From the NCBI GenBank assembly GCA_046318115.1, contig JBKCVA010000076.1, positions 1 to 8,313 on the forward strand: DNA of 8,313 nt, in the 5' to 3' direction. Positions 1 to 5,237 of the stretch are shown one piece after another. Made by a program: the position numbers and the translations under genes. The stretch is from Aquimonas sp046318115. GTDB taxonomy: Bacteria > Pseudomonadota > Gammaproteobacteria > Xanthomonadales > Xanthomonadaceae. The notes beneath the pieces are model-generated. The model made no database searches and had not been told where the DNA came from. It saw only the letters and a program-made list of their open reading frames with translations. Within the stretch, counting starts at the first letter, position 1. Each line of letters begins with the position of its first letter.

Positions 1-1671
1 GCGCGGCGCGACTTCATCGCTCTTCGGCGCGTACAGCACCGGGCCATCGGCCGCCAGCGGCGCGGCATAGAGGCGGGTGGCGTTCTGGTAGAGGTAGTTG
101 AACTCGTAGGCCGAGAACGCGAGGTTGAAGTCGCGGTTCGACAGGAAGTACAGGTAGCGGCCTTCCGGGTCGAACACCGGCGCGAACTCGCTGGTCTCGT
201 CCGGCGTCAACTGCTGCGTGGCGGAGCTGTCCAGGCTGTACAGCCAGATCGAGCCGTTGCGGCTGCTTCCCGTCTTGACGTAAGCGACAAAGCGGCTGTC
301 GGGCGCCCAGCTGTACTGGGTGATGTCCTCCTGCACCGAGCTGTCGATCTCGGCGGTCGCGCCGGTCTCGGCATTGACCAGGCGCAGACGCTGGCGCTTG
401 TCGCCGTAGACGAAGTGGCGTCCATCGGGCGACCAGCTCGGCGCGAAGCGCCAGATGTCGCCGTCGGTGGTGACACGCCGCGCCGGGCTGCTGCCGTCCT
501 GTGCCTGCACATAGAGCTCGTACTCGCCCGAGGCATCGGACAGATAGGCGACGAAGCGGCCGTCCGGTGACCAGCTGACGCTGTGCTCGCGCGCATCCGG
601 CGTGCGCGTGAGATTGCGCGCCTCGCCGTGCTTGGCCGGCACGCTGAAGACCTCGCCACGCGCGCCGAACAGGGCGCGCTTGCCGTCGTGGCTCAAGTCG
701 AAGCTCTCGATGTTCTTCGACGCATCGACAAAGCGCGGCTGGGTTTCGGGGAAATCCGCGCGCACCGTGATCGGAATCTGCCGGGTCTCGCCGGTGGCCG
801 GCAGGAACTGCCAGAGCGCGCCGCCGTTCTCGAACACCAGGCTGTCCGGCCCGGCGCTGGGCCAGAGGATGTCGAAGTCGGTGAACTGGGTGAGCTGCCG
901 CGGCTCGCCGCCGCTGGCCGGCATCGCGAACAGGTTGAGCGTGGTGTTGCGATCGGAGACGAAGTAGATCGTGTCGCCGATCCACATCGGCTGGTGGTCG
1001 GTGGCCGGGTGACTGGTCAGCTGCTGTGAAGTGTTGTTGACGAGGTCATAGGTCCAGACCTCCTGGGCACGGCCGCCGCGGTAGCGCTTCCAGCTGCGGA
1101 AGTCGCGGTCGATCGGCGTATAGACGAACTGCGTGCCGTCCGGGCTCAACATGCCGCCGCCGCTTTCGGGAATCGCCAGCGGCTGCTCCATGCCGCCGGC
1201 CACCGGCACGAGATACGGCCGGCCGCTGCGCTCGTCGTAGGGCACGCGATTCATGCGCACCACGATGTGCTGACCGTCGGGCGTCCAGTCGAGCACGCGG
1301 TTGTCGGTGCCGCCACGCGGCGGCATCAAGCCGACATCGTTGTACCAGGTCAGCTGCCGCGGCTCGCCGCCGGCGGCCGGCATCACGAATACCTGGCGGG
1401 TGCCGTTGTACTCGGCCGAGAACGCGATCTGGGTGCCGTCCGGGCTGAACTTCGGATACAGCTCGCGGCCGGCATGCGAGGTCAGGCGCTGGGCCAGCCC
1501 GCCCTGGGTCGAGGCGATGTAGAGGTCGCCGGCGTAGACGAAGGCGACGCGCTCGCCGTGCACGTCAGGAAAGCGCAGCAGCTTTGTCTCCGCGCCGGCC
1601 TGCGCAGCCGCGGCGAAGCCCGCGAGTACCAGCGAAGCGCGCAGCGCGCGGCTCAAGATCGAGGGGGCCAT
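1..1671 (-). CDS. Tricorn-like S41 protease, N-terminal beta-propeller part (partial, runs off left edge)
   Basis: The frame is open from an ATG at 1671 to the left edge (557 codons, no stop). A Shine-Dalgarno AAAGGA at 1683-1678 lies 6 nt before the ATG. Residues 1-25 look like a Sec signal peptide (Arg at 8 and 11, hydrophobic LVLAGFAAAA, likely cut after AQA), so the mature protein should be periplasmic or secreted. The rest is built of beta-propeller blades with repeated PD40-type turns: FSPDG at 75-79, SWSPDG near residues 365 and 413, SWAPDS near 456, FDPEG near 502. Two blades share MPA(A/S)GGEPRQLT. The string WKRYRGGRAQ and the MWIGD-IYFVSDR stretch are typical of bacterial tricorn homologues, which run to about 1,050-1,100 residues and carry PDZ and S41 Ser-protease domains C-terminally. 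Those domains are outside the window, so catalytic competence cannot be judged. Family knowledge suggests degradation of oligopeptides. A TolB-like or S9 propeller protein is the less likely alternative. Confidence 0.9.
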   Translation of the reverse strand, partial: MAPSILSRALRASLVLAGFAAAAQAGAETKLLRFPDVHGERVAFVYAGDLYIASTQGGLAQRLTSHAGRELYPKFSPDGTQIAFSAEYNGTRQVFVMPAAGGEPRQLTWYNDVGLMPPRGGTDNRVLDWTPDGQHIVVRMNRVPYDERSGRPYLVPVAGGMEQPLAIPESGGGMLSPDGTQFVYTPIDRDFRSWKRYRGGRAQEVWTYDLVNNTSQQLTSHPATDHQPMWIGDTIYFVSDRNTTLNLFAMPASGGEPRQLTQFTDFDILWPSAGPDSLVFENGGALWQFLPATGETRQIPITVRADFPETQPRFVDASKNIESFDLSHDGKRALFGARGEVFSVPAKHGEARNLTRTPDAREHSVSWSPDGRFVAYLSDASGEYELYVQAQDGSSPARRVTTDGDIWRFAPSWSPDGRHFVYGDKRQRLRLVNAETGATAEIDSSVQEDITQYSWAPDSRFVAYVKTGSSRNGSIWLYSLDSSATQQLTPDETSEFAPVFDPEGRYLYFLSNRDFNLAFSAYEFNYLYQNATRLYAAPLAADGPVLYAPKSDEVAPR

Positions 1672-1857
1672 GAAGCGTCCTTTGCCGATGGGGTGGCGCG
1701 GAGTATGGACGCGGGGTGGAGAAGCGGTGAGGGTCGTTGGTTGGGGGGCGCCTTCCTCGCTGCGCGCTAGCCTACGCATCAAGCGGGCGCCTCTCGGATC
1801 TCTGCAAAGGTTGCCGGGGCGCCGAGCATTCGCGCCATTCCGGCGCTGACATTCTTC

Positions 1858-1862
1858 AGGAG
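1858..1862 (+). promoter_or_regulatory. Shine-Dalgarno AGGAG for the small secreted protein
   Basis: AGGAG lies 8 nt before the ATG at 1871, which is close to ideal spacing. It supports 1871 over the upstream GTG at 1862, which overlaps the site itself. It also argues against the internal ATG at 1925, which has only GGTGG almost touching it. Confidence 0.6.
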
Positions 1863-1870
1863 TGGCTTAC

Positions 1871-2485
1871 ATGAAACACGGTTTCCGCGGCTGCGTACGG
1901 CCTGTTCTCGCTTATCGGCGGTGGATGAAGTTCCTGTTGGTGATGTCAGCCACCGCCGCAACGGGATCCGCTTTGGCTGAGACGCACGGCCAATCCCTCC
2001 GCCTGTCGTACGGGACCCACGAAGTGCGCGGCGCCGCGACTGAGCTCGGCCTGCGCACGACCTTGCTGCGCCGTGAGAACTTCAATGCGCATGGTTTCGA
2101 TGTCCTGTTCGTGCACAGCGCAAGCTCATCGGAGTCCGCAGAGAAGCAGCAGCTCGTTCCGTTCTTTATGCAGGACGGTGAATCCGCCTCGCTAAGAACG
2201 CACGAGGGTGCGGACTGCGTGCTGCGTGATTTCCGTCTGACGGTCGCCCCGGAGTCAGGGCCAGTGGTCGTCGTCGCGGAGCGGGAGCTGCATGAGTCCT
2301 ATTTCGAGGAGCTCCCAGTGCGATTCCGTGAGTTCACGCTGCACCGCAATGCGGAGGGCGTTCCAGGGCGGCCTTCGCTCTACTTCGAGGAGTCACGCAG
2401 CTGGCACAGCAAGAGCAGCTACTGCGATGTGGGTGATGCGCTTCAGCGGGAGCTGGGCCTCGCGGATCGACGCACGCCGGGCTAG
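1871..2485 (+). CDS. Small secreted protein, CarG/CpmJ-like (tentative)
   Basis: This encodes 204 residues from the ATG backed by AGGAG. An in-frame ATG at 1925 would begin MKFLLVMSATAATGSALA, a textbook Sec signal peptide with cleavage after ALA; from 1871 the same peptide has a longer basic n-region. The mature protein has no further membrane segment and exactly two cysteines (Cys116, Cys185), which could form a periplasmic disulfide. NAHGFDV (72-78), HEGADCVLRDFRL (111-123) and SKSSYCDVGDALQRELGL (180-197) remind me of the CarG/CpmJ family, known for intrinsic carbapenem self-resistance in carbapenem producers. This is memory-based motif resemblance, not an alignment. No carbapenem biosynthesis gene is nearby, so the role here is unknown. 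Codon choice looks less GC-biased than in pepN. The gene is divergent from the tricorn-like gene across 199 bp. Confidence 0.75.
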   Translation: MKHGFRGCVRPVLAYRRWMKFLLVMSATAATGSALAETHGQSLRLSYGTHEVRGAATELGLRTTLLRRENFNAHGFDVLFVHSASSSESAEKQQLVPFFMQDGESASLRTHEGADCVLRDFRLTVAPESGPVVVVAERELHESYFEELPVRFREFTLHRNAEGVPGRPSLYFEESRSWHSKSSYCDVGDALQRELGLADRRTPG

Positions 2486-2501
2486 CTGGCGCAGGCTCAC
2501 A

Positions 2502-2519
2502 CGCCGATCTGTTTCGGCG
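2502..2519 (+). terminator. Weak hairpin after the CarG-like gene
   Basis: CGCCGA and TCGGCG form a 6-bp stem with a 6-nt loop, 16 nt after the stop codon. There is no T-tract, so an intrinsic terminator is only a possibility; it may simply be a 3' hairpin. Confidence 0.2.
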
Positions 2520-2572
2520 GATGCAGTGCGTGACATTCGTCGATCGCAGAACCGAGGCGAGTGTAGGACTAC

Positions 2573-2590
2573 GGTGGGTCAAGACCCACC
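2573..2590 (+). repeat. REP-like palindrome, copy 1
   Basis: The 18-bp core GGTGGGTCAAGACCCACC gives an 8-bp perfect stem around AA. It is followed on this strand by CTATGG. Read on the other strand, the hairpin is preceded by ATAG, which resembles the GTAG-type tetranucleotide found 5' of REP hairpins mobilised by RAYT transposases (inference). The copy marks the left side of the repeat-like block up to 2990. Confidence 0.85.
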
Positions 2591-2622
2591 CTATGGACGC
2601 TTCGGCTTCGGCTGTTGCTCCG

Positions 2623-2644
2623 GCGGGCAGGAGCCCGCGCTTTT
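2623..2644 (+). terminator. Possible weak Rho-independent terminator
   Basis: GCGGGC-AGGA-GCCCGC makes a 6-bp GC stem with a 4-nt loop, followed after GC by TTTT. The polarity would suit transcripts from the CarG-like gene, whose stop is about 140 nt upstream. The T-run is short, and the site may be just part of the surrounding repeat block. Confidence 0.3.
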
Positions 2645-2823
2645 CCAAGGGGCCCCTGGGGAGCGGCGAGGCTCGGTCGATCAACCCGCAGGGGCGCCGG
2701 CAGGGAGGCCGGCGATGTTCGTGACGGTGCAGGGATGCACTGTCCACGAACACCGGCCGAGGCTCGCGAACCCGGAGCGCAGGGATGCGCGGAGGGCGCG
2801 GACGAGGGGTGGCCTTTCTCTTG

Positions 2824-2857
2824 CCTACTTCTCTTTGGCCACGCAGAGAGAAGCAGG
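2824..2857. repeat. Long inverted repeat inside the intergenic block
   Basis: CCTACTTCTCTTTG (2824-2837) can pair with CGCAGAGAGAAGCAGG (core 2844-2857). The result is a 14-position stem with one A-C mismatch and one T-G wobble around a 6-nt loop. There is no T-tract. It could be a structured RNA, or the terminal or internal repeat of a non-autonomous element. Confidence 0.6.
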
Positions 2858-2990
2858 TCGGGCAGCCCGCACGCGGGAATGGCCATGGATGGCCATGCTC
2901 TGGGAGCGCGGAAGGGCTGATCGAAAGCTCTTGCTCTTCGCTTCCCACGACCCAGCGGAGAGGCGCAACCGGGGGTAGCGTGGAGCTCAT

Positions 2991-3008
2991 GGTGGGTCAA
3001 GACCCACC
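2991..3008 (+). repeat. REP-like palindrome, copy 2
   Basis: This has the identical 18-bp core in the same orientation as copy 1, followed by CTATGC rather than CTATGG. It lies 72 nt beyond the stop codon of the dehydratase gene, which reads toward it, and closes the right side of the repeat-like block. Confidence 0.85.
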
Positions 3009-3011
3009 CTA

Positions 3012-3072
3012 TGCATCGCGCGATGCAAGCCAATGCCCGGCGGCGGGCATCGCGCAGCGCCACGCATCGCGC
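3012..3072. repeat. Palindrome cluster with three GCATCGCGC copies, 3' of the dehydratase
   Basis: TGCATCGCGCGATGCA (3012-3027) is a perfect 16-bp palindrome. ATGCCCG-GCGG-CGGGCAT (3033-3050) is a 7-bp hairpin. GCATCGCGC occurs three times, at 3013-3021, 3047-3055 and 3064-3072. The hairpins lie within about 70 nt after the minus-strand dehydratase stop and could end or protect that transcript, but no T-tract follows on either strand. Confidence 0.6.
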
Positions 3073-3080
3073 GACGCGGG

Positions 3081-4037
3081 CTACCAGGGCAAGGCGTCCA
3101 GATCCACATTGCCGCCCGACAGGATCACCCCGACCTCGCGTTCGGCGAACAGCGCGGGGTTCTTCAGGATCACCGCCAGCGGCACCGCGCAGCTCGGCTC
3201 GATGACGATCTTCAGCCGCTCCCAGATCAGGCGCATGGCGGCGATGATCTCGGCCTCGGAGGCCAGCAGGATGTCGTCGAGGCGCTCGCGCAGGATGCCG
3301 AAGGTGAGTGGGCCGAGTTCCGCGCGCAGGCCGTCGCAGATCGTGTCGGCGATGCGGCCGGTGATGCGCTGGCCGGACTTCAGCGAGTCGTGCGCGTCGC
3401 AGGCCTGTTCGGGTTCGGCGCCGAACACGCGGATGCCGGGCCTGAGCGACTGCGCGGCGATGGCCGTGCCCGAGAGCAGGCCGCCGCCGCTGACCGGCGC
3501 CAGCACGGTGTCCAGGCTCGGCACGCTGTGCAGCAGCTCCAGCGTGGCGGTGCCCTGCCCCGCGATCACCCGCGCATCGTTGTAGGGGTGCACGACCTCG
3601 GCGCCGGTCTGCGCCAGCACCTCGGCCATGGCGGCGTCACGCGCAGCCTGATGGGTGTCGCAGGGGATGATCTCGGCGCCGAAGTCGCGGATCGCGGCGA
3701 GCTTGATCCTGGGCGCGGAGCGCGGCACCACCACGCGCGCGGGAATGCCGCGCAGCCGGCAGGCCAGCGCAATCGCCGCGCCATGGTTGCCGCTGCTCTG
3801 GGTCAGCACGCCGCGCGCCGCCTGCGCTTCGCTGAGCCCGAACACCGCGTTCGCCGCGCCGCGGAACTTGAAGGCGCCGATGCGCTGGAAGTTCTCGCAC
3901 TTGAAGTGCAATCGGCAGCCGGCGATGCGGTCGAGCGAACCGGAGCGCAGCACCGGCGTGATTTGCGCATGCGGCGCGATGCGCGCGGCGGCCGCGCGGA
4001 TGTCGTCGAGGGTGGGAACTGTGGTGGCGGGGTTCAT
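3081..4037 (-). CDS. PLP-dependent serine/threonine dehydratase (ammonia-lyase) family
   Basis: The protein is 318 residues, fold type II PLP enzyme. Visible motifs include the catalytic lysine in GAFKFRGA (Lys57) and SSGNHGAA (81-88; Ser82 is the likely second acid/base and Asn84 contacts PLP). The phosphate-binding glycine loop is SGGGLLSG (183-190), and ILSGGNVDL (305-313) has Ser307 near the pyridine nitrogen. Glu208, Ala212 and Asp214 match the spacing of the divalent metal site of eukaryotic serine racemase. The protein ends right after the catalytic domain, so there is no ACT regulatory domain, as in catabolic (TdcB-like) rather than IlvA-type enzymes. The expected reaction is deamination of L-threonine or L-serine to a 2-oxo acid plus ammonia in the cytosol. 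Serine racemase or threo-3-hydroxyaspartate ammonia-lyase activity is possible and cannot be separated by motifs. The ATG at 4037 fits the family N-terminus, although no clear Shine-Dalgarno precedes it. The frame stays open upstream to 4463, but only through repeats. Confidence 0.9.
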   Translation of the reverse strand: MNPATTVPTLDDIRAAAARIAPHAQITPVLRSGSLDRIAGCRLHFKCENFQRIGAFKFRGAANAVFGLSEAQAARGVLTQSSGNHGAAIALACRLRGIPARVVVPRSAPRIKLAAIRDFGAEIIPCDTHQAARDAAMAEVLAQTGAEVVHPYNDARVIAGQGTATLELLHSVPSLDTVLAPVSGGGLLSGTAIAAQSLRPGIRVFGAEPEQACDAHDSLKSGQRITGRIADTICDGLRAELGPLTFGILRERLDDILLASEAEIIAAMRLIWERLKIVIEPSCAVPLAVILKNPALFAEREVGVILSGGNVDLDALPW

Positions 4038-4195
4038 GTCACAGTGAATTGAGTGGGGCAGCGTGCGCTGAGCGTGCAGCGATGGTGGCGCAATTGGAGC
4101 CTCGATGCGCAAGTCCGAGGCACGCGACGCCTTTGAGGGCTCTTGCTCGAAGGACGACCCTTGTGGCCCGCCGTGCGCCGATTCAGTGCTTTGCT

Positions 4196-4220
4196 CCCCT
4201 CTCCCCTGAAGGGAGAGGGG
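4196..4220. repeat. GC-rich hairpin A (CCCCTCTCCC/GGGAGAGGGG)
   Basis: This is a perfect 10-bp stem with loop CTGAA. The arms are identical to those of hairpin B about 50 bp downstream. Flanking G-rich sequence at 4223-4236 is complementary to C-rich sequence at 4254-4266, so the two hairpins can also fold into one larger nested inverted repeat. Similar CCCTCTCCC strings are common between genes in many proteobacteria (general knowledge). Confidence 0.75.
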
Positions 4221-4268
4221 CCGGGGGAGAGGGGGCGATCTTGCCGCGAGTGTGCCCCCTCTCCCCAA

Positions 4269-4293
4269 CCCCTCTCCCTCGGGGGGAGAGGGG
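4269..4293. repeat. GC-rich hairpin B (same arms as A)
   Basis: This is a perfect 10-bp stem with loop TCGGG; only the loop differs from hairpin A. Identical arms with different loops suggest two insertions or a duplication of one repeat type. On the minus strand it would lie in the 5' region of the dehydratase transcript if that starts far upstream. Confidence 0.75.
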
Positions 4294-4445
4294 CTCAACA
4301 GCAGCCAACGCTCTGCACGCAGCCTGCGGCCTGCACCCAGCTTGCGGGTCGCGCGCTCACCTATACACCGCCGAGGAGGCTTGACCTGAAAGAGAGTGTC
4401 CACAAAGAGCAGGGACAGTGCCTCGCGGTAGCCGCGGCCCCTCTG

Positions 4446-4466
4446 CGAATCCCGAATCCCCAATCC
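4446..4466. repeat. Three-unit heptamer repeat next to the GST stop
   Basis: CGAATCC, CGAATCC and CCAATCC lie head to tail, ending 6 bp from the GST stop codon. On the minus strand this reads as GGATTGG/GGATTCG units, a pattern I associate with short intergenic arrays in Xanthomonadaceae. Copy number is low. Confidence 0.6.
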
Positions 4467-4472
4467 CAGCCC

Positions 4473-5105
4473 TCAAGCCTTCGCCGGAAAATTGCGCGCC
4501 ATCACCGCGTTGATCGGCGGCAGCGCGTCGATGGCGGCGGCGATCGCATGCAGCTTGGGCGCGTGCTGGGCGAACCAGGGCCGGCGCGGTTCCCAGCGGC
4601 TCATCACGGCGATGTAGAGGTCGATCGCACTCATCCGCTCGCCGAGAAACCACGGACCGCTGGCCTCGGCCTCCAGCATCGCCCAGGCGCGATTGCGCCA
4701 CGCCTCGACACTCGCCAGGAAACCCGGCTGCGCCTCGGTCATCGGCACGAAGCGCGCGGGGATGTCGGCGTAGGTGAAGGTGGGGTAGAGCGTCGACACG
4801 CAGAAGGTCAGCCAGCGCAGGAAGCGGCCGCGGCCGCGCTCGCGCGGCAGCGGCACCCAGTCGTCGCTGTCGTTGGTCTCGGCCAGCCACAGGGTGATGG
4901 CCAGGCTCTCCGCCAGCACCTCGCCACCGGCGGTGACCAGCGTCGGCACTTGGGCCAGCGGATTGAGCTTGGCCAGCGCGGCGCGCGCTTCCGCATCGGC
5001 CAGCAGGTCGCCCACGCGCTCGAAGCGGTAGGGCAGGCCGTACCACTCAAGCTGGGCCTCGATCAGGGCCGAGCCCCAACCCTCACGTCCGTACAGCAGA
5101 TACAC
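4473..5105 (-). CDS. Glutathione S-transferase family protein
   Basis: The protein is 210 residues from a GTG at 5105, chosen because AAGGAGG lies 6 nt upstream and homologues begin with a short beta strand like VYLLYGREG. The N-terminal thioredoxin-like half (about 1-77) shows NPLAQVPTL (48-56), whose Pro54 is the cis-proline of the glutathione site, and ES at 66-67, which normally binds the gamma-glutamyl group. Ser12 in REGWGS is the candidate catalytic position; there is no cysteine there. The all-helical C-terminal half carries SAIDLYIAVMSRW (159-171), the conserved N-capping box with Asp162. Cytosolic glutathione conjugation or a related thiol reaction is likely, but the substrate is unknown. 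An upstream extension to an ATG at 5168 is in frame but unsupported. The gene is divergent from pepN with 132 bp between starts. Confidence 0.88.
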   Translation of the reverse strand: MYLLYGREGWGSALIEAQLEWYGLPYRFERVGDLLADAEARAALAKLNPLAQVPTLVTAGGEVLAESLAITLWLAETNDSDDWVPLPRERGRGRFLRWLTFCVSTLYPTFTYADIPARFVPMTEAQPGFLASVEAWRNRAWAMLEAEASGPWFLGERMSAIDLYIAVMSRWEPRRPWFAQHAPKLHAIAAAIDALPPINAVMARNFPAKA

Positions 5106-5111
5106 GGCTAC

Positions 5112-5118
5112 CCTCCTT
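5112..5118 (-). promoter_or_regulatory. Shine-Dalgarno AAGGAGG setting the GST start
   Basis: Reading the minus strand, AAGGAGG is followed by GTAGCC and then GTG. This is a near-perfect ribosome-binding site and the main reason to choose the GTG at 5105 over the upstream ATG at 5168. Confidence 0.85.
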
Positions 5119-5237
5119 CGACTTTGGTCGCAAATGCGCCGCTGCGGCAGCCCGCGGGCCTTCGGCATGACTTTCGCGGTTCGCCTGATCGCGCCCTCGC
5201 CGGCATGCTACGTCATCGCTTCCATTCTCCTTCCGCC

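Larger units (their letters stand above)
2597..2990. repeat. Repeat-like intergenic block between REP copies 1 and 2
   Basis: This stretch of about 400 bp lies between two REP-like copies in the same orientation. It has no credible gene: reading frames overlap on both strands, none has a supported start, and the peptides are rich in Arg, Pro, Ala and Ser. It carries several inverted repeats (2623-2638, 2824-2857) and a doubled ATGGCCAT palindrome at 2879-2896. From memory, the string around TTTGGCCACGCAGAGAGAAG and the text before it recur between genes in Xanthomonadaceae genomes, where they are often annotated as spurious hypothetical proteins. That recurrence cannot be tested here; the block occurs only once in this window. 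Confidence 0.5.
4038..4472. other. Non-coding gap between the GST and dehydratase genes
   Basis: This 435-bp gap lies between two minus-strand genes. It contains the paired GC-rich hairpins and a short heptamer array listed separately. Frames through it encode low-complexity Pro/Ser/Arg sequence without supported starts. The gap makes a GST-dehydratase operon unlikely. I could not identify a convincing promoter for the dehydratase. Confidence 0.7.

Noticed and set aside
583..1770. Plus-strand frames antisense to the tricorn-like gene
   Set aside because: The minus strand encodes a continuous propeller protein with signal peptide and Shine-Dalgarno. The plus-strand frames have no recognisable domain and no start signal.
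1672..1870. Divergent promoter between the tricorn-like and CarG-like genes
   Set aside because: A promoter must lie here for both genes, but I found no -35/-10 pair or operator good enough to place.
2570..3010. CRISPR array
   Set aside because: The palindromic copies are hundreds of bases apart with irregular spacing and variable orientation, without regular spacers or cas genes. They fit REP elements.
2334..3063. Several overlapping frames of 100-230 codons on both strands between the CarG-like and dehydratase genes
   Set aside because: They overlap each other and the real gene, lack ribosome-binding sites, are rich in Arg/Pro/Ala/Ser, and include translated REP palindromes (GWVLTH-type peptides). 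They are best explained as open frames in GC-rich repeat DNA.
3033..4052. Plus-strand 339-codon frame antisense to the dehydratase
   Set aside because: The opposite strand carries all PLP fold type II motifs in order. This frame is its compositional shadow.
4038..4463. 142-codon N-terminal extension of the dehydratase
   Set aside because: It encodes repeat-derived Pro/Ser/Gly-rich sequence from the hairpin region. The family N-terminus starts at the ATG at 4037.
4143..5237. In-frame 365-codon extension upstream of the pepN start
   Set aside because: It runs antisense to the GST gene and through hairpin repeats. The E. coli PepN N-terminus aligns with the ATG at 5238, so there is no room for a real extension or fusion.
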